Positions 43,581 through 54,568 of a stretch of DNA of 64,000 nucleotides are shown piece by piece. The notes beneath the pieces were generated by a model. That model ran no database searches and had not been told where the DNA came from. It saw nothing but the letters and a program-made list of their open reading frames with translations. The stretch's first letter is position 1. Every line of letters starts with the position of its first letter. Origin of the DNA: Stictocephala bisonia (lineage: Eukaryota > Arthropoda > Insecta > Hemiptera > Membracidae); assembly GCA_035578905.1 (NCBI GenBank), contig JAQJVL010001117.1, forward strand, positions 124,001 through 188,000, read 5' to 3'. A program made the translations under genes and the position numbers.

Positions 43581-46525
43581 AACAATTTTCACATAACAAA
43601 AATATATTAATTTTGCACCAAAACATCCAAAAATTAGAATCTAGAATTGAAGCTCTCCAAATTGTATTAGAAGAAATCAATCCCCATATTATTGTGCTAT
43701 CAGAGCATGATATGAAAAATCACGAAATTAATAGACTTCATATAAATAGTTATAAAATTAACTCCTATTTTTGCCGTACAAATTGTAACAAAGGAGGAGT
43801 AATGATCTTGAGTAAAGAGCATATGAAGTGGGCAGAGGTGGCTCTTGCTGATGTAGAAAGTATCAGAGAAGAAAAGAAGTTTGAATTCTGTGCTACAATG
43901 TTCAATGTGGGAAAGTTTAAATTTATTGTGGTAGGGTTATATAGATCTCCGAGCTCCGATGTAAATTTATTTTTAGATAGATTGAGTATTCTCATTGGTA
44001 AATTGCTTGATAAAACATCAAATGTTATACTTGCTGGAGATATCAATATTGATGTTTTAAAAAATGATAAGCCACACTTCAAACTAAAATCTGTCCTCAA
44101 AAATTTTCACATGAACTATTTAGTTGATTTTCCAACACGAATATATCAAGGATCAATTTCGGCCATTGATAACTTTTTAACTAGTTTAAATAAGAATAAA
44201 ACTTTAGTAAGTGGCATAATTACTTCATTGTCCGACCATGATGGTCAAATTTTAGAGCTTTTAAATTTAAATTTAAAACAATCTACAAACAACAACTATT
44301 TGATTGATGTTAGGAGGGACATGAGTAAAGAAAATAAAGAATATTTCATTCAACTGCTTGAGGAAGAATCATGGCATTCTGTCTATAACTCCCCTGTTAA
44401 TGAAAAATACAGTAACTTTATTGAAATTTTTAACTACTACTACAATTTGGCTTTTCCCACAAAACATTTTAAAATTAGAAACATAGGAAACAAATGGATC
44501 AACCAAACACTGAAAGAGGAGAAAAGGGAAATTATACAATTGTGTAAAAGGGCAAGGTCCACAAATAGTTTAGACCACTTCAAATTATTTAGATCCAAAA
44601 ACAAATTATTTAAGAAAAAATTGTTATCAACTAAAAAAGAATTTTTCAATAACAAAATTAAAAAATCTGATAATTTAAACAAAACTACTTGGAATATTAT
44701 TAATTCTGAAGTTGGTTGTAAGGGAGGACAATTTTTGAATGATAACATCAAACTCAAAGTAGAAAATAATATTGTTGATAATCCTCTTGAAATCAGCAAC
44801 ATTTTTAATAACTATTTTGTGGATACAATAAAAAATAAAGATAGGCATCAAAATTCTACCAAAAATAAAATTTAAAATAATATTGATATGCCCAGTCTAC
44901 CTAGTTTTAGTTGTAGAAAATTATTTTACTTGTCAGAAACAAACACAGAAGAAGTAAAAGAAATTATTGATTCCTTTAAAAATAAATCTTCATGTGGTTA
45001 CGATGATATACCGATGACAATAATCAAAGTGGTTAAACAACAACTCAGTAAAATTTTAACTCATTTGATAAATTCTTCTTTTGTTTGTGGCACTTTCCCT
45101 AGACAACTAAAAATCGCCAAAATTATACCAATTTATAAAAAATCTGACCCCTTGGATATAAATAACTACCGGCCAATTTCATTATTACCTTCAGTCTCCA
45201 AAATTTTTGAAAAAGTAGTTTATAATAAATTAATAAATTTTTTGGAAAACAACAATTATTTAGATGATATACAGCATGGATTCAGAAAACAAAAATCAAC
45301 AATTACAGCAGCAGTCAGCTTGATTGATTCCATAATAGAATCAATAGATAAAGGTGAGAAAGTAGTTGGAGTATTCATGGACTTGTCAAAGGCTTTTGAC
45401 TCAGTAGACCATGCATTGTTATTACTAAAACTAGAAGACTTGGGTGTAAAAAATATTTCGTTAAAATGGTTTCAATCTTATTTATCAAACAGGGAACAGT
45501 TTGTACAGATTAATAATATTACATTAAATAAGCAAATTGTTAAGTATAAATCTAAATTGAATGCTGTTAAATGTGGAGTACCCCAAGGGTCAGTTCTGGG
45601 GCCTTTACTTTTCCTTTGTTATTTGAAACACATAAAAGAGTGTCTAAATTTTTCTCCAACTACATCTTTATGCCTTTATGCTGATGATTCAAATTTAAAA
45701 GTATCAGGAAACACAGAAGAAGAAATAGAAATTTGTGCAACAATAGAACTAGCAAACTTACATGACTTTTTTAACAAACATAATTTAAATTTAAACGCTG
45801 ATAAAACTAAATTTGTAAATTTTAGAACAAAACAATCCAGGCAAGTTATAAACCCAAACATTATAATTAACGATGAAAGCATTGAAAATATTGATCAAAT
45901 TAAATTTTTGGGTCTCCTGGTTGACAGTAATTTGTCATGGGACAGTCATGTAAAGTCTGTTTTGAATAAAATTAATTCTGGTTTGTTTGCAATCAGAAAA
46001 ATGTCTGCTTTATGTAATAATGAAAGTTTAAAACTTATATACTATTCTCACATTCAGTCTCACATTGCTTATGGAATATCTTTATACGGTGCCACAAAAA
46101 AAGAAAATTTAAATGAAATTCTTAAGGTGCAAAAAAAGGCAGTAAGGATTATATTAAATCTAAATTACCATGATTCAGTCAAAAATTATTTTAAAGAGTT
46201 AAATATTTTAACAGTATACGGGCTCTATGTATTAGATACAATAATGTTTGTTAAATATAATCAATTAGATAAGAGTCCAAATTCCCAACCACATAAATAT
46301 AATACCAGGAAAAAAAATCATATTTTTTCTCAGTCTCATAGATTAGAATTATTTAAAAATAAAACTACATACGCAGGACTCAAATTCTTAGGAAAAATTC
46401 CAGAAAACATAAAAAAGGAAATTGATTGTAATAAATTTAAAATAAAATTAAAGAAATATTTAGCAGACTTAGCATTGTATTCTTTGGAAGAAATTGATAT
46501 ATCTTTGGAATTGCCTTGTTCCTAA
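43517..46525 (+). pseudogene. LINE ORF2: endonuclease and reverse transcriptase, one in-frame stop
   Basis: The frame is open from 43517, overlapping ORF1 by 64 nt in the -1 frame, with no ATG before the endonuclease is under way. The AP-type endonuclease shows ILHQNIQKLE, IIVLSEHD, LAGDINIDV and SLSDHDGQ. A single TAA at 44873-44875 lies between domains. The RT then follows in the same frame: SSCGYDDIPM, NYRPISLLPSVSKIFEK, GVFMDLSKAFDSVDH (motif A), CGVPQGSVLGPLLFL (motif B) and LCLYADDSNLKVS (YADD). A C-terminal Lys-rich region ends at 46525. About 1000 codons. The one stop makes this copy defective unless read through. Confidence 0.9.
43541..43547 (+). promoter_or_regulatory. Candidate -1 ribosomal frameshift heptamer T TTA AAC
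   Basis: In the ORF1 frame the codons are ACT TTA AAC TGC, so the heptamer is in the exact X XXY YYZ register for -1 slippage. The -1 frame here is the ORF2 frame, and ORF1 ends 31 nt downstream. ORF2 has no early ATG. I see no obvious strong stem-loop just downstream; the sequence is A-rich. Confidence 0.6.
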
Positions 46526-46617
46526 TTTTACAAAAAGACATCTGTAAACAATTTAGCCTAAGGAATATTATTAAAAGTGACACTATTCAATGTACTTATG
46601 TACCAATATTTTGAAAT

Positions 46618-46648
46618 GAATAAAGAAATTTGTCTATTGTCTATTGTC
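46618..46648 (+). terminator. LINE 3' end: AATAAA and short heptamer repeat tail
   Basis: AATAAA at 46618-46623 is followed by three copies of a TTGTCTA unit instead of poly(A), then the TACTC duplication. Simple-repeat tails of this kind are found in several jockey/CR1-group LINEs. Confidence 0.75.
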
Positions 46649-48111
46649 TACTCTGAAACCTCTGCAAACCAGTTCCGGATATTTTTCTCACTGACTGATG
46701 CTCTCACTTTACTCAGCTTTTCAACAGTCCTCTTGCTCAGCTCAGGGTGACGGTTAAAGAAAAGAGACAACCATTTTGATCCTATGTTAGGCCTACTTTG
46801 TGATATTTTTCCCTGTAAAACTAGATCCTTTATAATTTGTTGGGCAGAAGTAATTAAGTCCTGTTTGTTGATCGGAAAACCTCTTGCAGCTAATCCTTTA
46901 ATCCAGTTTACAAGTAACTGTTCTCCGTCACTACCCAACAATGGTTGAGGGCCCATTTTCCTAGCTATTGGATTTTTACCTCTAACCTTGGCATCTAGCG
47001 TTGATTGAGGTATACCAAAACGTTTACTTGCTGCATTAACCTTCTCTCCTTGCTTTACAGCCTCCAACGCTCTTAAAAGATCCTCGTGTGAGTAGCTGAA
47101 CTTAGGTTTCTTTTTAGGCGGCATCTGAAAAAACATAGGCCTAATTACTGTTGTATCTAATTTGCATTTTGAACAGCATTATTTTGATGTTTAAGGATTT
47201 AACATATAGTGTTTATTGATTACCATTGACTAGAATTCCACCAAACCAATCTATGGTAAAAGTTACCATACACTGGGTGAATCAATATTTTTTACTTACC
47301 AGTAACTGGTAACTACATCATCACTTAAAGGTTAGGTCTAGAATCTCAACAAATATCTTAAATTAAAGAGAATTTTATGAAGAAATTGATACTAAGCATA
47401 AAAACAAACTTTTTACTACAGAAAATGAATAATGTACGAATATCAGTTTACTTACCTCTAAGTATTTTGGTCAATGAAGAGAATTTCTCAGCAGTGTAAC
47501 TCTATAACTTTCCCTCCAAAACTTACAAACTGAGGAAAAAAAATTAAAAAACAATCAGGTGGTAGAAAATCATCTAGGCTATCACCTGATATGTCGTCAT
47601 ACATGTGAAATTGTGGATTCTGAACCTTAGCAGACAAGAAATACTTGTAAACTACCATACACTGGGCGGTTTACCCTATTAAAAAAAAAGAAAAAAAACT
47701 TCAAAATACAAAAGCCAGAACAAGAAACGTTTGGGGTCATATTTATTGTTATTGTTAATCTTTATGGAGTTTATTTTTGTTATAGTTGTTTAAATTTTTA
47801 TATTAGTTAGGCCCTATTATTAATTTTTTTTTTTGTTGCATAATTAGAATCAGTTATTATTTTGTGTGCCTAAGTTTTTTTATATTGTTTAAATTAAGAC
47901 ATTGTTCAAATTATTGTTTAGGCCCAGTGATATAGTCAGTTATTTATTTCTTCGTGTAGTGTATTATGGGTGTCTTGAAGGGACTTTTTACTAAAACGGT
48001 ACCGTGTTACATATTTTTTTTAAATTGTTTAATTTTTAAAAACTCACCAAAAGGGGATTATTGTTCTTTAACTTAACTTCCTATTCGGAGCCGCCCAGGG
48101 ATTCCGGCTTA

Positions 48112-48381
48112 CTCCCTGGCCTCGGTGGAATCATGGGATGTGGGCTAAATTGCCGGGTTAATTGGTGTTACTAAATTTGTTTATAAATTTTTCACTTTTA
48201 ATTTGTTCTTTAATTTCTTACGTTTTGGGTGTCTCAGGCTAGGCTGCTCCCTGGCCTCGGTGGAATCATGGGATGTGGGCTAAATTGCCGGGTTAATTGG
48301 TGTTACTAAATTTGTTTATAAATTTTTCACTTTTAATTTGTTCTTTAATTTCTTACGTTTTGGGTGTCTCAGGCTAGGCTG
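48112..48381. repeat. 135-bp tandem duplication in LTR copy 2
   Basis: 48112-48246 and 48247-48381 are near-identical head-to-tail copies (ctccctggcctcggtgg...gctaggctg). LTR copy 1 has a single copy of this segment, so the duplication is specific to this copy. Confidence 0.9.
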
Positions 48382-50624
48382 CAGATAGGCCATGCCATTG
48401 TTAAAATGTTAATTTTGGTATTTGTAGAGTTTGTTGTTTTTGTAGCTTTTGTATTATCTTGTTAATTTTCGTGTTTCTTGTTATTTATTTAAGTGCAAAT
48501 TGATATTGTGGCCCTCTGCCCATTTATATTGTGGCCTTCCGCCTGCCTGTTTTGCATTTTTTGACTTGGAAATAAATTAGTTTTGCTCAGCTGCCGAGTT
48601 TTAATTTGACCCTCCAACTGCCATCCGTGATCCCATCGCTTGACTTGTTTTGAGCCATCCCCCAGTTGGCACGCTTTCCAGCTTTGGTGGGGGGGATGGG
48701 TCTCAATATATATATATATATGTATATATACAGTGGACTCCCGATTATCGGAGATAATGGGTGGCAGAACGATCGCCGACAATCGATTTCCCCGTTAATC
48801 CAAAAATAGCTAAAAATGACCTTTAATCGGTTTAAAAATAACCAGTAATTAAAAACTATGTAAATTTACGCTAATAAAAACGAATTTGGACCGGATCCTG
48901 TTCGGAATCTCGGGGTTTGTGAGAGTGAGTGTGTCTGTAGTAGAAATACATACAGACACATGCGCTCAGTGAGCAAGGGTCAGCCAGTGTATTAATGGAA
49001 TGTGAGGAGAGAGCAAAAAACAGCTACTACGTACTGTATTACAGTACAACAACACGCCTAATGGTAGGTTGCGGGCTTTTATTTAGTTTTACAATCTTCG
49101 TTTGACAAGGGTCTGACAGCTAGGCTATACTTTACTGCTAACAACAAACAGATGGCTCCCAGCCTGTATTATTTCACTAGCATAGTTGTTTTGTTCACAT
49201 TCACACGCAATAACTTTTTATTCAAAACTTTTTCATATTTTCTCAATTTAAAAATTTATAAGTTTTTCCAAACTGTGTTTGGAATAGGTGGATTTTTGGA
49301 CTAACGGGACTTTATTGTAATGCTTAAACTAGGTACAGTAAGTTTAAAAGAGATTTGGGTTCAAAAATAATATTTTTAAATTGAAGGTTTACATACCTTT
49401 TTATTTACAGAAGAAGAAGAAACTTCATATGTAATTCACTTTTTAAACACATACAATATTAAAGAACAATAAAAATAAAATCATCCTTAGTTCACACGTT
49501 TATACTGTTGTCAAATTAAAATTATGGTTTAGTTCTTTGAACCCTTTTGGAAAAAGTCTTAATAGATTTTTGTTTTTTGGCTTTGGATTCCTTTTTGATT
49601 ATGTCGACCTAATTTTTCTGAGCACCATTAAATCACAAAGGGCTGTATCTTCTTCCCCGTCCAAGAAATCTAAGAGTCCCTCGACGTACTGGCGGGCAGT
49701 TCCGTAGGTTATTTTTGGCGCGGCAGGAACTGGATAGTCTTCGTTGCTCTCACTCCCACTTGCGATACCCTGAGCGCGCCTGAGTATTTCTTCGTCACTG
49801 ACCACCTCGAACGCTGGTAAACAGGCGTCTACATTCAGCCACTACTCAATGTCTTGAGCATCAACGTGTTCTCCTCTGGAAACAGTTTTTGCTAATTCAG
49901 CCAACTCGGCTGGCGAGTCAAAGCCTTCAAACTCCTCTTCTTGAGGAATATCAGGAAGTATTTTTCGCCATGACTTAGTGAGGGTTGAAGGCTTTACTTT
50001 TTCCCATGCTGCATTACACTCATAAATGGCATCCAAAATCGTAAACTCAGATTTGAAAAATGTTTGCAGGTCATTTCCCTCTTCTATTAGAGTTTTTAAG
50101 ACGCTTGATCGGTAGTGTTGTTTCAGGTTTACTATCACGCCTTGATCCATCGGCTGTCTTAAGGCCGTAACATTTGGGGGTAAATACTTGACAGTTATTT
50201 GTCCGTCTTCTGACACCAAACGGCTCTCATTAGGGTGAGAAGGTGTGTTGTCCAGGACCAGAACAGCTGTGGGGGGAAGGTTTTTTGATTTCAAAAAAGC
50301 ACAAACTTCTGGACAAAATTTGTTGTGAAACCAGTTATAAAAAATGTCGGTATTCATCCAGCCTTTCTTTTGACCATAGTAGTGGATTGGCAAATTAACA
50401 GACCGGATTCCTTTGAAAGACCTTGGTTTTTTTGCCTTACCAATTACGACAAGCTTTGACTTAACCCTTTAACTGCTATGTTATTTTGTACCGGGCAACA
50501 CCCCTCTGCTGTGTTTTTCCATGCAAAATCAAGATCTTAGAAATCAGTATAAGTAAGAACAGTTGATTTAAGAATATAAACTATAATTTTCTTATGTTAT
50601 GTTTAAGATATATAATATAAATAC

Positions 50625-50653
50625 TATATATAACATATATATAATATATAGTA

Positions 50654-50720
<67 letters not shown>
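50625..50720. repeat. TA microsatellite
   Basis: A long run of alternating T and A in the 3' untranslated part of piggyBac G. Confidence 0.95.
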
Positions 50721-50722
<2 letters not shown>

Positions 50723-50856
50723 TCTATTATTATATTGAAAAACTTACCAAGTTCATGAAGTAAAACCAAAATGATGTAATTTTACTTTTATTATATTATA
50801 TATTAATATCACTTATTATGCACTCTATTTACAACTATGTACAAGGTTGTCACTGT

Positions 50857-52751
50857 CTAAAAGTGTTTCAGCTCGTGGTATTCCGCGAAGCACGGAACTA
50901 CGCAAAGCGCGACGTCGCATTCATTGCACATGTAGCGCGACTCACGACGATTTTGTTCACGCCGCTTTGTGTGTTTACAAACATGGCACACACGTGTTAC
51001 GTTTTTCTTTTTTTCTGTTGATGGGACAAGCGCAGGAAAGTGGCGTTGTGTCAGTCTTGTTGGGTTTTCACCGATGGAAGGTCGTCCACCTCTTTGCCGA
51101 CTAATCCTTGTTTCCATGTTGTTCTCTATTAGTTGCCGTATGAGTTCAAAATGAAAACTCTGGAGTGTAGGTTTTTTACCAGTTTTACTAAGAAAAATGG
51201 CATGCGAATTTAGAATAGTTATATCAAGTAGATGGAAAAACAATTTTTTGTACCATCTATTTGAACGTCTGATACACTCAACATGTACTATCATCATATC
51301 AGAACGATCAACTGAGCCCATGTGGAGGTTGTAATCGTTTATACAATTCGGTTTCATGATATGCTCTTTAGTTTGAAAATTGATTTTACCAGTTCTGACC
51401 ATTTCAATTTTATGTTCAGTGGTTAGCATTCGAACCTCGCGTTTGTCCTGCCATCTAAGTGCAACCATTGTTCCATCATTTTGTATTTCTGTATCTCCTG
51501 CTTTCAATTGTTGAGTATATTTAGGCATCCCAACTCTGTTTGATTTCACAGTTCCACATGCGTTGGTTTGGTTGTCATGTAAAAACTTCAGTAAATCAGG
51601 ACTAGTATACCAGTTATCAATGTATAAACAATGGCCTTTGTTGAGATAGTCTTTTAGAAAGGTAGTGATAATGGAACCAGAAATACCCAAGTCTTCAGAA
51701 TTCATAATTTCCGTCTCCTTTCCCGTATAAACAATGACGTCCAATACATATCCAGTATCGCAATCACATAATATGTAAAGCTTTATTCCAAATCTGCTAC
51801 GTTTAGATGGTATGTATTGTCTAAATCCCAAACGGCCTTTGAACAGCATAAGGCTTTCGTCAACACAGAGATTGCGAAAAGGAATAAAACTACTAGAAAA
51901 TTTCTTTCTAAAAATATCTAATACAGGTTTGATTTTTGTTAATTTTCCATGAACTCCAGGTTGAGTGTTGTCTGAAAAATGTAGTAATCTTAGAATATTG
52001 AGAAATCTATCACGGGACATCAGTTCTGGAATACTGTTTTTGTGTAATGGGTCATTTGACCAGTTGTCCTCTATTCTGACCTTTTTACTATGAGTCATAA
52101 GCATAACAACAGGAAAAAATAATTTTAGTTCTTTTTTTGTAATAGGAGACCATTGTTTTAGTCGTGATTTTTACTTGGTGGACAATTGCTTACTATAAAA
52201 TTAAAATGTTTATTTGTCTCTTAAACAATTAAATCTAGTAAATTGTCAGGTAACAATTTTTCAAAACATTTTAGTTCAGTACATTCGTCTAGTTCATTTG
52301 AATCGTCTATTACACCGCTGTTTGTTTCATCAAACACATATATTGTAGGTGAAAAATCAGATTTGTTCCAAACATGAGGATACTTGGGCTCTTTTTTATT
52401 TTTATTATTAGTATTTGGCAGTCGTTCCCTTACTCTACGTTTTCGTTTTCGTCCATTTACCTCATTATTACTTACAGTGCTTGGGCCAGGCAGGTTGAGA
52501 TCGACGACTTCAAGTTGAGATTCCGTAGGGCTATTTGTAGTATTTTGTGTGAGTTCTATTTCTTCATCATTATTTGTTATATCGCCTCTATCGTTATCTG
52601 ATTCAATATCAGAATACGAGGGGATGTAAATAGGGTCGGCATCAGAATCGTGATCATCTGAGAAGCTTTCATCGTCATATAGGCCTAGTTCCGAACTGGG
52701 AATTTCTAAATATTTTCTTATTATATTCTCATCGTCCTGATCACCAGACAT
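50857..52751 (-). pseudogene. piggyBac G transposase, nearly complete
   Basis: The start MSGDQDDENIIRK at 52751 begins an acidic N-terminus with DHDSDADPIYIPSYSD. PNTNNKNKKEPKY precedes LLDLIV, where a TAA stop (52221) interrupts before ETNKHFNFIVSN. A frameshift near 52165 leads to SRLKQWSPITKKELKLFF. The catalytic region from 52104 is intact: LCVDESLMLFKGRLGFRQY, LYIDNWYTSPDLL and MGSVDRSDMMIVHVE hold the three Asp residues. The Cys-rich C-terminus (CHVCKHTKRRE, YMCNECDVALC, CFAEYH) is complete. Two lesions. Confidence 0.9.
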
Positions 52752-54568
52752 GTTTACAATATAATCTACAAACACATAATAATAAAGAAACACGAACAAA
52801 AACTAAATAACTATCTCAATAAAACAACGATAAATAAAGCAGGAACGCAAAACACCATGCGCCGGACGCGCCAACTGACATTTCACTGCCGACGGATGAC
52901 ACGTAGTTTATATGGTTTCTAAAATATGCGCTAGATAGTGGCACAAAGCAGGGATGTGTAGTATAGTTTTTCTCTAAACAACAGAGATTGCGCCACTGTT
53001 CATTTCATTCATTACTACAATAAATCCACTCAATTTTACCAATATTACATTAATGAAAACTACGAACCGAGTTTACTCGGGAGTAGCGGTGACGGCCCTA
53101 CAGGCGGAACACGGCTTATCTCGGGAGTAGCAGATAAGTGGTTAAGAGTGCCTGCTGCATTGGAACAGCACATTACTGTGAGTCTCTCTTTGCTAGTTTT
53201 CTGACCGGGAGCACTTTTTTCATTTCCAGCAGCTAATGTTTTTGAAGGAAGACATTTCCAATATAACCCGGACTCATCTGCGTTAAATATTTGTTCTGGC
53301 AACAAATTATTTTCTAAAACATACTCGTTGAAACTCTCACTAAACTCTTTAGCTGCGTCGTCATTGCAACTCAGTTTTTCGCCTTTAATGTCAAGTTCCC
53401 TGATGCCATATCTTTCCTTAAATCTGGTCAACCAACCGGATGATGCATCAAAAGGCCCTGCTAGGCCAAGAGAAGTAAAAAACTTCTTTGCTTTCATAGC
53501 ACAATTAGGCCCGTTTATAGGATTTCCTAGTGCTCGTTGGTTGTTGAACCATTCCAATAAAGCTCTGTCTTCGTAAGTTGCCTTTTTCATTGTTTTCCGT
53601 TGCTTCATAGCAGAAGAGGAATCAGATGAACTTGCAAACTTTAAAAACTAATTTTTTTTGTTTATTATACTTTGGACGGTTGTATCGCCTAAGTTATATT
53701 CAACTGAAAGTGCCTTTATTGTATGCCCTTACTCAAACTTCAAAAATAATTTCTAGTTTCGTCTGAATAGACAACACAACTCTTTTCCGTTTTGTATCCA
53801 TGTTGTAAACACACAATGCACTAAGAAAAATGTAGTAACGTAAACACAAAAATGCACTAAACAAAACACTGTACACCAACTCACGTATGTCAACTCGTGA
53901 ACGAAAACAAACTCACAGTGAAAATAGAATAAAAACAGCTCACTGAACTGAGCAATATTGTTTACGTGTGTGACAAAGCAAGCGAACTTGACCGCAAATA
54001 ACCTGGTTATGTGCCAAGGTCAGCCACTTCTACAGAGTGCCCACGCGTAAACGATCGCTATAGATAGTGTGCGCATGGATGAGCCTGCCTCGTCTTATTA
54101 TTGTGTAGTATTTTACATTTTTATAAAGCGTTTTTTAATTTAATTTTTTTATTTGGCCATCCCCGTTAATCCACAACACCGATAATCCGCTCGCCGATAA
54201 TCGAGAGTCCACTGTATATATATATACATACCAACATGCGTAAATAGGCGTACTTGATCAATGTTGTAATATACAGAAAAATACAGAAATAAGTATAATA
54301 TGGCTAGGCATATTTTTCAAATTATGTTATGAATCATCGACAGCAATATTTCAAAACATTTTCTCAGACACATTAGTTGTTCTGTAGAGACCTTTTACAC
54401 ATACATAAAAATAAAACATATATGTTTGTTTCGCTCCTGTAAGCATATGAAAAAGTGAAATAAATAATTAGACACATTTTATAAAGTAATATTACTGTAT
54501 TGTATTACGAAAGCAAATATACATCAAATGATTGATTACATTGTTACATTGCTTATTTGTAATAGTGT

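Larger units (their letters stand above)
40339..46648 (+). mobile_element. Full-length non-LTR retrotransposon (LINE), jockey/CR1-group
   Basis: The 5-bp target duplication TACTC lies at 40334-40338 and 46649-46653. The host pogo reading frame rejoins exactly (SE-YLDK) when the LINE and one TACTC are removed. A 5' UTR of about 440 bp, ORF1, an overlapping ORF2, an AATAAA at 46618 and a (TTGTCTA)-type repeat tail are present, with no truncation. The RT is of the jockey/CR1/L2 group; I do not assign a clade. Confidence 0.93.
38638..47124 (-). pseudogene. pogo-type transposase of element D with C-terminal PHD finger, split by LINE
   Basis: The N-terminus (47124, MPPKKKPKFSYSHEDL) has an HTH (ASKRFGIPQSTLDAKV) and a CENP-B-like region (SKWLSLFFNRHPELSKR). 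It stops at FAEVSE where the LINE begins and resumes at about 40337 with YLDKNNLMDVV. VYNLDETTFF carries the first Asp and VVIFLDGHKSHM the second. The stretch that should hold the third (QPLD) is missing between ISLPP and VAVFRPVKQGW. An in-frame TAG at 39310-39312 precedes a Ser/Pro/Lys-rich linker and a Cys/His array (WICKICSKRY, WIECDDC, FHYRCI, LCHFC) that fits a PHD finger. It is inactive. Confidence 0.87.
38188..47676 (-). mobile_element. pogo-type element D (AGTGTATGGTAA repeats) in the LTR
   Basis: Ends are TA|GGGTAAACTGCCCAGTGTATGG and, inverted, GGGTAAACCGCCCAGTGTATGG|TA. Further copies of the GTGTATGGTAA-type motif occur near 38204, 38392, 38412 and 47262. One transposase gene on minus is split by the LINE. 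Without the LINE the element is about 3.2 kb. Confidence 0.9.
37063..48705. mobile_element. Solo LTR copy 2, interrupted by pogo D
   Basis: It begins TGTACCGGGTCGTTTGACCGG and ends GGGTCTCA, with ATAT on both sides (37059-37062, 48706-48709). It sits inside a TA microsatellite. The left part (37063-38187) and right part (47677-48705) align with copy 1 at 7651-9491. The right part has a 135-bp tandem duplication. Without the pogo element it is about 2.15 kb. No ORF is supported. Confidence 0.8.
50465..53141 (-). mobile_element. piggyBac element G, 2.68 kb, in the Tigger transposase
   Basis: TTAA copies lie at 50461-50464 and 53142-53145. Ends are CCCTTTAACTGCTATG and, inverted, CCACTTATCTGCTACT. 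Ignoring the element and one TTAA restores the Tigger frame exactly (AGTLKSKLVVIG). A (TA)n tract lies in its 3' region. Confidence 0.92.
49599..53801 (-). pseudogene. Tigger transposase (CENP-B-like), split by piggyBac G
   Basis: The start at 53801 (MDTKRKRVVLSIQTKLEII) leads to a psq HTH with stops and a frameshift (SVEYNLGDTTVQSIINKK). The well-kept part follows: LLEWFNNQRALGNPI, SSGWLTRFKERYGI, FNADESGLYWK (first Asp) and ERLTVMCCSNAAGTL. PiggyBac G intervenes at TTAA. The frame then resumes KSKLVVIGKAKKPRSF, GWMNTDIFYNWFH, VLVLDNTPSHP (second Asp) and ALRQPMDQGVIVNL (third Asp). An in-frame TAG at 49842-49844 precedes the C-terminal acidic segment ending at 49599. All three catalytic residues remain, but the N-terminus is broken. 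Confidence 0.92.
48731..54214 (-). mobile_element. Tigger element F, carrying piggyBac G
   Basis: Ends are TA|CAGTGGACTCCCGATTATCGG and, inverted, CAGTGGACTCTCGATTATCGG|TA, classical Tigger-type ends. It sits in the TA microsatellite of piggyBac B. The 5' and 3' flanks repeat the GATAATC/TTAATCC motif. Without piggyBac G it is about 2.8 kb. Confidence 0.95.

Noticed and set aside
44873..44875. TAA between endonuclease and RT as a deliberate separation into two ORFs
   Set aside because: The frame is the same on both sides, no start context is evident, and LINE ORF2 is normally a single protein; a point mutation is simpler.
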